From Chromatiales bacterium (lineage in GTDB: Bacteria > Pseudomonadota > Gammaproteobacteria > Thiohalospirales > Thiohalospiraceae), in the NCBI GenBank assembly GCA_026984715.1, contig JALSRO010000001.1, positions 1 through 5,965 on the forward strand: a stretch of 5,965 bases of DNA. Direction: 5' to 3'. Position numbers and translations under genes: made by a program. The notes below the pieces were generated by a model. The model ran no database searches. It worked only from the letters and a program-made list of their open reading frames with translations, and had not been told where the DNA came from. Within the stretch, counting starts at the first letter, position 1; every line of letters begins with the position of its first letter. This document shows, piece by piece, positions 1 to 5,764 of the stretch.

Positions 1-1037
1 ATCAGGCTGGAGAAGTCGCCCCCGTTGCTGCTGGTGCTTCCAACGATACTGCGTACCCGCAAATCTATGCCGAAGACCGCCGAGTCCGACAGCAGAGCAC
101 CGTTTCCCCCCGCCTCGCCACCATACTTGGTGAGATCCCGGACGGTGCCTATCAGCTCGTTGTAGGCATCGGCAAACGACTGGATCTTCTCCTTGGCGCT
201 GGCGATATCCTGATCCACTGTCAGGGTGGCCTTGCCGGCGGAGACCAGATCCACAGTCAGGCCGGTAACGGTGGTTGTCAGAGTGTTCGACGCGCTGGTA
301 ATGGAGATACCGTCGATGGTGAACCGGGCATCGGTGGCCGGAGAGACCTCAACGGCATTGGACGGGCCGGTCGAGGTGGGGTCGAAACTGAAGGCGGAGA
401 GTCCGGCGCCATCCGTATCGCTGCCATCGGAGTCCCCCGACGTGGAGATCCTGATGGTGTTGGTAGTACCAGTGTCGTCCGCAGTAATGCTGAGGATGTC
501 ATTGCTGCCATCGTTGATCACCGAAGCGCTGATCCCGATGTTGGCATCGTTTATGGCATCCCTGATCCCCTGCACCGTGTTGTTGCTGGCATCGATGGTC
601 AGCGTGGCGCTTCGCGTGGCGGTGAAGCTGTTCCCCCCGCTGTCGTACTGACCAATCTCCAGGGTGATGGTACCGGTCTGTCCCGTATAGCTGCCACCCC
701 CTGCCGTCAGTTTGTGCGCCTGGGCAATGTTAGCGACATCCAGGGAATAGGAAGCCGCAGCGGCTCCCGCACTGGCTGTGACCACTGCAATTTTTTCATC
801 GCTGGAGGTCGCCGTCCGGTCCTTGAAAGAGGTAGCGCTCTTCAGATCACTCAGCGCATCGCTGAATGCAGAGAGGGACCCTTTCAGCCGCCCGAATGCG
901 GAGAGCAGCGTATTGATCTCCCCCTCCCGTTTGCTCAGGCGCTTCTCGGCGGGGGTGCGTTCCGCCGCTACCAGCTGATTGACCAGTGACTTGATATCCA
1001 GGCCGGATCCGGCCCCCGATAGTGTTATACCTGCCAT
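1..1037 (-). CDS. fliD: Flagellar filament cap protein FliD (hook-associated protein 2), C-terminus cut by window
   Basis: FliD forms the cap at the tip of the growing flagellum and folds exported flagellin into the filament. Seen: an ATG at 1037 opens a frame of 345 codons running off the window edge without a stop. The N-terminus MAGITLSGAGSGLDIKSLV is the classic FliD start, followed by a helical FliD_N region to about residue 100 (VAAERTPAEKRLS, then LKGSLSAFSDALSDLKS). A Ser/Thr/Gly/Asp-rich beta region follows. The FliD_C domain begins near residue 238 (RFTIDGISI) and continues through QSFADAYNELIG at 286-297. Family members are usually about 450-660 residues, so a quarter to a half of the protein is missing. 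A GGAGAG Shine-Dalgarno sequence (1053-1048) lies 10 nt before the ATG. The gene is 39 nt downstream of flaG on the same strand, with no recognisable promoter or terminator between, so co-transcription with flaG is inferred. Confidence 0.95.
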   Translation of the reverse strand, partial: MAGITLSGAGSGLDIKSLVNQLVAAERTPAEKRLSKREGEINTLLSAFGRLKGSLSAFSDALSDLKSATSFKDRTATSSDEKIAVVTASAGAAAASYSLDVANIAQAHKLTAGGGSYTGQTGTITLEIGQYDSGGNSFTATRSATLTIDASNNTVQGIRDAINDANIGISASVINDGSNDILSITADDTGTTNTIRISTSGDSDGSDTDGAGLSAFSFDPTSTGPSNAVEVSPATDARFTIDGISITSASNTLTTTVTGLTVDLVSAGKATLTVDQDIASAKEKIQSFADAYNELIGTVRDLTKYGGEAGGNGALLSDSAVFGIDLRVRSIVGSTSSNGGDFSSL

Positions 1038-1076
1038 TGATTTGCGTCTCTCCGTTCAGATGCTACTCATCCGCTA

Positions 1077-1451
1077 CTACACTTCGGCATCGAAGAGGTG
1101 GCTGCGACTCTCCTCGAATGCCCTGGCGATAGCGATAAACTCTTCCGAGGGGATCTGCCGGATCACCTCTTCGGTATGGGGATTGACCACCTTGACGACT
1201 GTCAGGTTGAGATCCCGCTCGATACTGAACTGCAGACTGCGCCGCATATTCTGCGCCTGTCTGTTCATCTCTTCGACCGCTGATGTCAATTCCTGTAGAT
1301 GCTGCTTTCGATCCGCATCCTGCAGGGTTTTCGGCCGTTGAAGATCCAGCTCCAGCTGCATGTCCCGCTCCATCCTCGGTTTTGCCTGCGGCACGCGGTA
1401 TGTATCCATAGAGTTGTTGAGCTGGACTGCCATATCGGTGGGTGGAGCCAT
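1077..1451 (-). CDS. flaG: FlaG family flagellar protein
   Basis: FlaG is a small protein encoded beside fliC and fliD in polar flagellar systems. Loss in other bacteria alters filament length, but its biochemical role is unclear. Seen: 124 codons ending in tandem TAG TAG. A variable polar N-terminus is followed by a charged helix (about residues 26-72, ERDMQLELDLQ then LQELTSAVEEMNRQAQNMRR, probably coiled coil). The conserved FlaG core lies at about 73-113: LQFSIERDLNLTVVKVVNP, then EEVIRQIPSEEFIAIA. The VIRQIP(S/P)EE motif is diagnostic. I chose the ATG at 1451 because a strong Shine-Dalgarno (GAGGTGA, 1463-1457) sits just before it. An in-frame TTG at 1469 would put that ribosome site inside the gene and start immediately after the terminator T-tract. 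The gene lies between fliC and fliD as in Pseudomonas and Vibrio. Confidence 0.93.
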   Translation of the reverse strand: MAPPTDMAVQLNNSMDTYRVPQAKPRMERDMQLELDLQRPKTLQDADRKQHLQELTSAVEEMNRQAQNMRRSLQFSIERDLNLTVVKVVNPHTEEVIRQIPSEEFIAIARAFEESRSHLFDAEV

Positions 1452-1457
1452 CTGTTT

Positions 1458-1463
1458 CACCTC
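1458..1463 (-). promoter_or_regulatory. Ribosome binding site that fixes the flaG start
   Basis: On the minus strand GAGGTG lies 6 nt before the ATG at 1451, within GAGAGAGGTGA, which closely matches the anti-Shine-Dalgarno complement. It decides the start codon in favour of ATG 1451 over the upstream in-frame TTG 1469. Confidence 0.7.
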
Positions 1464-1470
1464 TCTCAAT

Positions 1471-1505
1471 CAAAAAACCGCCCGGACACTACCGCGTCCG
1501 GGCGG
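1471..1505 (-). terminator. Rho-independent terminator of fliC
   Basis: On the minus strand a perfect 10-bp GC-rich stem (CCGCCCGGAC at 1505-1496 by symmetry, pairing with GTCCGGGCGG at 1487-1478) encloses an 8-nt loop and is followed by six T (1477-1472). This is a textbook intrinsic terminator 23 nt after the fliC TAA. It is oriented for fliC: the plus strand has no T-tract after the stem. It ends only 20 nt before the flaG ATG, so flaG-fliD expression must depend on read-through or on a promoter upstream of the hairpin, within fliC. Confidence 0.93.
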
Positions 1506-1527
1506 CTCTACCTCTACCCGTCCTCCG

Positions 1528-2364
1528 TTACTTGAGCAGGCTCAGTGCATTCTGCGGCAGCTGATTCGCCTGCGACAGCATCGCCGTACCCGCCTGCTGC
1601 AGGATCTGGGTCCGCGTCAGCTCGGCAGTCTCGGCCGCGAAGTCGGCATCACGGATACGGCTGCGAGCGGCAGAGAGATTCTCCACGGCATTCTGGTTAC
1701 TGCGAACGATGGATTCGAAACGGTTCTGGACGGTACCAAAATCGGAACGAATAGTGTTGACCGTATTGATTGCGTCATCAATCATGCTTATCGCACTGAG
1801 AGCGCCAGATACAGACGAAACTTCCGTAGTAGTAGCCAGGGTAGAAGTAACACCTGCCGCACTGGTAAGAACGCGGGCGCTGACAGAGACCCGGTTCGTT
1901 CCCGCTGCAGCATTGGCGCCGATCTGGAAAGTCAATGCTGTGCTGTCATTCAACACCGAGACACCATTGAAGTTGGTGGCCTGGGCGACACGGGTGATTT
2001 CATTCTTCAGCGCAGTGAACTCCTCGTTCAGAGAGAGGCGATCCGATGCGCTGTTGGTCCCGTTGGCCGACTGTACCGCCAACTCACGCATCCGCTGCAG
2101 GGAAGAAGCAACCTCTTGCAGTGCCCCCTCAGTGGTCTGGGCCAGTGAAATGCCATCGTTGGCATTGCGGGTGGCCTGGTTCAGCCCGCGGATCTGGGCG
2201 GTGAAGCGCTCGGAGATGGCCATACCAGCGGCATCGTCCTTGGCGCTGTTGATGCGCAGGCCGGATGAGAGCCGCTGCAGGGCCACCGCCATGGAGTCCT
2301 GGGAACGGTTCAGGTTGCGCTGGGCGTTGAGAGACATGATATTGGTATTGATAATCTGTGGCAT
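1528..2364 (-). CDS. fliC: Flagellin, short filament protein with minimal central region
   Basis: Flagellin is the repeating subunit of the flagellar filament, exported through the flagellar type III system. Seen: 278 codons. The N-terminal flagellin domain covers about residues 3-140 (MPQIINTNIMSLNAQRNL, LSSGLRINSAKDDAAGMAI). The C-terminal domain covers about 190-278 (SRIRDADFAAETAELT, ending LPQNALSLLK). Between them is only a 40-50 residue Ala/Ser/Thr-rich linker (about 148-190), so the exposed D2/D3 domains of enterobacterial flagellins (about 500 residues) are absent. The segment QRMRELAVQ at 90-98 matches the conserved D1 patch that TLR5 recognises in other flagellins. I chose the ATG at 2364 because it gives the canonical MPQIINTN start with GGAG 6 nt upstream. 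The in-frame ATG at 2376 overlaps that ribosome site. Expression is from the sigma-28 promoter at 2467-2494 and ends at the terminator just downstream. The linker is the likely glycan acceptor for the divergent Maf protein (inference). Confidence 0.97.
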   Translation of the reverse strand: MPQIINTNIMSLNAQRNLNRSQDSMAVALQRLSSGLRINSAKDDAAGMAISERFTAQIRGLNQATRNANDGISLAQTTEGALQEVASSLQRMRELAVQSANGTNSASDRLSLNEEFTALKNEITRVAQATNFNGVSVLNDSTALTFQIGANAAAGTNRVSVSARVLTSAAGVTSTLATTTEVSSVSGALSAISMIDDAINTVNTIRSDFGTVQNRFESIVRSNQNAVENLSAARSRIRDADFAAETAELTRTQILQQAGTAMLSQANQLPQNALSLLK

Positions 2365-2460
2365 TTTCTTCTCCATTCCACCCGGGGCCGGAAATCGGGC
2401 CGGGCGGTATCGGTTGATTACTGGCGGATATACAACCTGTCTGTGTATTCACCGCCTCCG
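2365..2460 (-). promoter_or_regulatory. fliC 5' leader with nested inverted repeats
   Basis: This is the inferred untranslated leader of fliC, about 96 nt from the predicted start site to the ATG. On the minus strand GGCGGT (2456-2451) can pair with ACCGCC (2408-2403), enclosing a second stem of GGTTG (2437-2433) with CAACC (2416-2412). A third 5-bp stem, CCCGG (2404-2400) with CCGGG (2385-2381), lies just ahead of the ribosome site and competes for bases with the outer stem. The pairings are visible in the sequence; any regulatory role is speculation. Confidence 0.35.
2371..2374 (-). promoter_or_regulatory. Ribosome binding site that fixes the fliC start
   Basis: Minus-strand GGAG, followed by AAGAAA, precedes the ATG at 2364. 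The alternative in-frame ATG at 2376 runs directly into this GGAG, so the shorter product beginning MPQIINTN is preferred. Confidence 0.7.
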
Positions 2461-2466
2461 AAGACC

Positions 2467-2494
2467 TTATCGGCAGCGCCAAAAAATAGCTTTA
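2467..2494 (-). promoter_or_regulatory. Sigma-28 (FliA) promoter of fliC
   Basis: On the minus strand TAAAG begins at 2494 (-35) and GCCGATAA lies at 2474-2467 (-10). Both match the FliA class-3 flagellar promoter consensus. TAAA and GCCGATAA are separated by 16 nt, one more than in the E. coli consensus. Transcription should start near 2460, giving a leader of about 96 nt to fliC. The match makes flagellin a late gene, switched on once the hook is complete and the anti-sigma factor FlgM is exported (known of the family, inferred here). Confidence 0.88.
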
Positions 2495-2557
2495 ACTCCG
2501 TGTCGGGAATTTGTCACCGGAAAGGCAACACCCCGCCGCAGCCGCCCTGGAGGGGCC
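2495..2557. other. Spacer between the divergent fliC and maf promoters
   Basis: This 63-bp stretch lies between the two divergent promoters. It holds a TGTC direct repeat at 2501-2504 and 2512-2515, spaced 11 bp (about one helical turn). No clear FleQ-like palindrome or UP element was recognised. Any activator sites for the sigma-54 promoter could lie here or overlap the fliC promoter and leader. Confidence 0.3.
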
Positions 2558-2574
2558 AGGCACGATAACTGCAT
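2558..2574 (+). promoter_or_regulatory. Sigma-54 (RpoN) type promoter of maf
   Basis: The plus strand reads AGGCACGATAACTGCAT, compared with the -24/-12 consensus TGGCAC-N5-TTGCA. The invariant GG (2559-2560) and GC (2571-2572) are exactly 10 bp apart as required, and GGCAC and TGCA are intact. Transcription would start near 2584, leaving a leader of about 29 nt before the ATG at 2613. In Pseudomonas and Vibrio, sigma-54 with FleQ/FlrA drives earlier flagellar gene classes, so this fits the neighbourhood. Such sites also arise by chance, and no activator site was identified. Confidence 0.65.
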
Positions 2575-2612
2575 ACCATTCGGCATACCCTGCAACACAG
2601 AAAAAAAAGATC

Positions 2613-5114
2613 ATGTCATCCCGGAAACGTTTTCTGACCAATCAGTTCGGTGACCGGTACCTCCCCGAAGTCAACCGCTTCAGCTTCAACCAGATCGGTT
2701 CGGCCGCCCTGTTTCGGAAAACCTTTGGTGACACCTTTGCAAAACCGGATACTTTCTACATCGTTGCCGGCACCGACTCCGGCCTGCTGCCTGGATATAT
2801 CGAAGAATGTGGCATCCCAGACGGTAGTCGATTTCTGTTCGTGGAGCTACCGGAAGTCATCGAACAGCTCCTGCCCCCGGCAGATGAGCGAATAGCAATC
2901 TGCCGCCTCGATGAGTGGGAGGAGCGGGCGGCACAGCTCGGCCTGCAGAGCTACCTGTTCATCGACAAGATGCAGACCGCCAAGTCCATCGCGGTACTCG
3001 AGGGCCACCATCCGGGATACATCGAACTGTTCGGCCGGCTGCAGATGGAGTTCAACCACCAGCAGTATCTCGCCCGGGCATCGCTCGGTTCAAAGGTGTT
3101 TGTCCAGCGGCAGCTGGAGACGCTGGCGGACAACCTGCTCCCGGCCCGGCTCCTGCAGGGGTGGGGGAAAAACCGCAGCTGCGTGCTGCTGGCCGGGGGG
3201 CCATCGCTGGATGATTTTCTTCCCTGGCTGAAACAGCACCGCGATCGGTTTGTGGTCATCGCAGTATCACGCATTGCCAGACGGCTGCAGCAGGAGCAGT
3301 TGACACCGGACATCTGGTGCTCCATCGATCCCTGGGCGGCCAATCTGGAGGTCAGCAAGGAGATGCTGAATCAACATGAGAACACCATCCTGGTACACGC
3401 TTACCATATCTATGCGCCGCTGATCGGACAGTGGGCGGGCAGGAGCCTCTATCTGGGCAATCGTTTCCCCTGGCAAAGCGCGCTGAACCACGACAACATC
3501 CCGGTTGCCCCCATTCAGGTGACCAACAGCGCCCTGCTGCTGGCCATGGAGATGGGCTTCTCCCGAATTATCCTGGCCGGAGTCGATTTCTGCCTGCACC
3601 GGGAGGGGCGTACTCACGCCCGCGGCAGCCTCGATTCCGAAGTGGGACAGCAGCTCGGGTTGATGGAGACCCATATCGAAACCAACGCGGGAGATATTGC
3701 GGAGACCACCTTTCCCCTCGCCTCCGCTGCTGCCATTTTCGACCAACTGGCAGCGCCTGCCAGAGAGAACCACACAACCATCATCAACCCCGCCCCCTGG
3801 GCCGCAAAACTGGAAAATGTTCAGCACATCCCGCTGGACGAGATCACCCTGCCACAACCGCTGAGCAAAGAGGAGCGCGCGCTCCACAAACAGATCCCTG
3901 TCTTGCCGAAAGCGGACTATCTGCATCATCAGCAGGAGGTTTTGCAGGAGCTGGCCCGGATGCTCCGGGAGCTGAAGACCATCCGTGAGCTGAGCGGCAA
4001 GGCGCTGAAATGCCATGCCGCCCTCTGCTCCCCGACGCTCAGCGATGAAGCGAAATCCGGGCAGAAAAAACGCATGGACCGGATCGAAAAACGGCTTCGC
4101 AACCGGCATGCGGAAGCGTCCCACTTCATCAAGGGATACGGGATTCACAGCTTCCTGAAAATGGGGATCGTGGATCGGGACCGGGCCTGGAGCGATGCCG
4201 ACATCCAGCATGTCGGGCAGGTTTACTATGAGTCCTATCGCGACACTGCGGAAGAGCTGATCAAACGGATCACCGATGCGCAGCGGAGGATCCACTCCCG
4301 TATCGAAGAGCAGAGCAACCGCCCCGATTTTCCGGCCCTGTTCAGGCAGTGGCGGCAGGACAACCAGCCCGGCCGGGGAAGGGTATGGGCGACTCACCAC
4401 AGGGAGCTTTTCAGTCAGCAACCAGACTCCATTGCGGAAACATTTTCCGCCCTGGAAAATGAGTATCGACAGCAGCTGGAAAACGCGAGCAAAATAAAGG
4501 GTTTTGCCGATGGCACCTCCTATCTGGACCGCCTGAAGAAACGCCAGCAGCAGCTGGACGAGATCTTTCCGAAACTGAACCAGCTGTTCCAGCAGCGGGA
4601 CGAGAAGGGGCTGGAGCGGATCATCTCCGGCCTGGCAAATATCGACTCGGAAAAATCACAATGGCTGGCCGCCATCGCACGGGGTTATCTTGCCGAGATC
4701 CAGGGGGATCCGGATGGCGCCCTGGAGCACTATCTGCAGATCGTGCAGAGGGAGCCGCTGCCGCAGATCCTGCTGCGAGTCAGCGATATCTCCCTGCAGA
4801 AAGAGGATCACTACACCGCCACGCTGGCACTCAAGGTGCTGAGCGAAATCGCTCCGGTTTTCATGCCATCCTACGCCAATATTCTGCGCCTCACCGGTCA
4901 GCGGGCAGAAGCGCTGGAGATCTACCACCGCTATCTGGACCAGATGCCGGATGACCTGGCCACGGTCATCACGGTCGGGAAATTCTATCTGGAGCTGGAT
5001 GCACCGGATGCCGCCACCGACGCCTTCAACTACGTGCTGGCGAAGGACCCGGACAACCATGCCGCGCGCACCCTGCTGGAGAGGACCGGAACAGCCCCGG
5101 TCACCGCTGCGTAA
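2613..5114 (+). CDS. Maf family flagellin glycosyltransferase (MAF_flag10/DUF115) with C-terminal TPR-like region
   Basis: Maf (motility accessory factor) proteins act in the cytoplasm and transfer nonulosonic acids such as pseudaminic or legionaminic acid from CMP donors to flagellin Ser/Thr before export. Seen: 833 codons from ATG 2613. An N-terminal Maf region (about 1-180) precedes the central catalytic-type MAF_flag10 domain (about 188-400). That domain carries LLAGGPSLDD (G195-D201), SIDPW (237-241), VTNSALLLA (303-311), GVDF (323-326) and the family-typical RTHARGS (333-339). Helical, charged, coiled-coil-prone sequence follows (about 430-680). TPR-like repeats come next (about 685-825, e.g. 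GDPDGALEHYLQIV and GQRAEALEIYHRYLDQMP). The frame extends up to a TTG at 2511, but that lies upstream of the predicted transcript start near 2584, so ATG 2613 is preferred; its ribosome site is weak (A/G-rich). The gene is divergent from fliC and 2 bp ahead of neuD. The exact sugar is unknown. Confidence 0.9.
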   Translation: MSSRKRFLTNQFGDRYLPEVNRFSFNQIGSAALFRKTFGDTFAKPDTFYIVAGTDSGLLPGYIEECGIPDGSRFLFVELPEVIEQLLPPADERIAICRLDEWEERAAQLGLQSYLFIDKMQTAKSIAVLEGHHPGYIELFGRLQMEFNHQQYLARASLGSKVFVQRQLETLADNLLPARLLQGWGKNRSCVLLAGGPSLDDFLPWLKQHRDRFVVIAVSRIARRLQQEQLTPDIWCSIDPWAANLEVSKEMLNQHENTILVHAYHIYAPLIGQWAGRSLYLGNRFPWQSALNHDNIPVAPIQVTNSALLLAMEMGFSRIILAGVDFCLHREGRTHARGSLDSEVGQQLGLMETHIETNAGDIAETTFPLASAAAIFDQLAAPARENHTTIINPAPWAAKLENVQHIPLDEITLPQPLSKEERALHKQIPVLPKADYLHHQQEVLQELARMLRELKTIRELSGKALKCHAALCSPTLSDEAKSGQKKRMDRIEKRLRNRHAEASHFIKGYGIHSFLKMGIVDRDRAWSDADIQHVGQVYYESYRDTAEELIKRITDAQRRIHSRIEEQSNRPDFPALFRQWRQDNQPGRGRVWATHHRELFSQQPDSIAETFSALENEYRQQLENASKIKGFADGTSYLDRLKKRQQQLDEIFPKLNQLFQQRDEKGLERIISGLANIDSEKSQWLAAIARGYLAEIQGDPDGALEHYLQIVQREPLPQILLRVSDISLQKEDHYTATLALKVLSEIAPVFMPSYANILRLTGQRAEALEIYHRYLDQMPDDLATVITVGKFYLELDAPDAATDAFNYVLAKDPDNHAARTLLERTGTAPVTAA

Positions 5115-5116
5115 CC

Positions 5117-5764
5117 ATGAAACAGCTGTTACTCATCGGCGGCGGCGGCCACTGCAAGGCCTGTATCGATGTCGTCGAGCGGCAGGGGAAGTACCGCATC
5201 GCCGGCATCGTCGAGCTGCCCGGGCGGACGGAGAGCCTGCTCGGCTATCCCGTAGTCGGCAGTGACGAAGATCTGCCGCGGCTGCTGGGCGACAATCCGG
5301 CGGCGCTGATCACCCTCGGTTTCAGCCGCGGCTGGAAACGGCGCCGGGAGCTGTATCGGCTGCTGCGCGACCACGGCGCCGAACCGGCGACGCTGGTCTC
5401 CCCGCTGGCGTATGTATCCGCCCACGCCCGGCTGGCGGAGGGGGTGATGGTGATGCATCAGGCGCTGGTCAATGCCGACGCCCGCATCGGGGCCAATACG
5501 GTGGTCAACAGCCAGGCGCTGGTGGAGCACGACTGCCACATCGGTGACCACTGCCACATCGCCACCGGGGCACGCATCAACGGCGGCTGCCGGATCGGCG
5601 ATGGCTGCCAGATCGGCAGTGGCAGCACCATCCTGCCCGGCTGCTCGGTCGCCGGCGACACCCGGATCGGGGCCGGGGCGGTGGTCACCCGGGACATCAC
5701 CATCCCCGGGACCTACGCCGGCTGCCCGGCGCGTCCCCTGCCGGAGAGGGAGGGCCGCCAGTGA
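5117..5764 (+). CDS. neuD: NeuD/PglD family sugar O- or N-acyltransferase (left-handed beta-helix)
   Basis: Members of this family acetylate sugars in sialic acid, legionaminic acid or bacillosamine pathways using acetyl-CoA. Seen: 215 codons, the usual family length. The N-terminal Rossmann-like PglD_N domain (about 1-88) has the nucleotide-sugar binding motif LIGGGGHCKACID (6-18). The C-terminal hexapeptide-repeat beta-helix (about 95-205) shows repeated I-G-x motifs: ARIGANTVV, CHIGDHCHIATGARI, CRIGDGCQIG, TRIGAGAVV. H138 in VEHDCHIGD aligns with the catalytic histidine of PglD. The ending YAGCPARPL is typical of the fold. It could be a NeuD-type O-acetyltransferase or a LegH/PglD-type N-acetyltransferase; the neuB partner fits both. 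It starts 2 bp after maf with no clear ribosome site, suggesting translational coupling, and overlaps neuB by 4 bp. G+C is visibly higher than in maf. Confidence 0.85.
   Translation: MKQLLLIGGGGHCKACIDVVERQGKYRIAGIVELPGRTESLLGYPVVGSDEDLPRLLGDNPAALITLGFSRGWKRRRELYRLLRDHGAEPATLVSPLAYVSAHARLAEGVMVMHQALVNADARIGANTVVNSQALVEHDCHIGDHCHIATGARINGGCRIGDGCQIGSGSTILPGCSVAGDTRIGAGAVVTRDITIPGTYAGCPARPLPEREGRQ
5748..5753 (+). promoter_or_regulatory. Ribosome binding site for neuB inside neuD
   Basis: GGGAGG lies within the last codons of neuD, 7 nt before the GTG at 5761. It supports that GTG as the neuB start and reinitiation across the GTGA overlap. Confidence 0.6.

Noticed and set aside
226..651. Plus-strand open frame of 141 codons within fliD
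   Set aside because: The minus-strand frame here encodes unmistakable FliD sequence, and the plus-strand translation is low-complexity.
1452..1469. flaG start at TTG 1469 (adds six residues)
   Set aside because: It would begin right after the terminator T-tract without a ribosome site, and it places the strong GAGGTGA site inside the gene.
1360..2148. Plus-strand open frame of 262 codons across flaG and fliC
   Set aside because: It overlaps two genes with clear family signatures on the other strand, and its translation has no recognisable domain.
2365..2376. Flagellin start at ATG 2376 (adds four residues)
   Set aside because: The upstream ATG overlaps the GGAG ribosome site of the ATG at 2364, and the shorter form begins with the family-standard MPQIINTN.
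2511..2612. N-terminal extension of Maf from a TTG at 2511
   Set aside because: The predicted sigma-54 transcript start near 2584 is downstream of this TTG, the extension shows no Maf-like sequence, and no proper ribosome site precedes it.
1709..2653. Plus-strand open frame of 314 codons antisense to fliC and running past the intergenic region
   Set aside because: It is a mirror of the conserved flagellin codons, has no supporting motif, and spans both divergent promoters.
3267..4421. Long open frame (384 codons) on the minus strand inside maf
   Set aside because: It lies entirely antisense to a well-supported Maf gene, its translation is Pro/Gly/Arg-rich without recognisable motifs, and long antisense frames are expected in GC-rich coding DNA.
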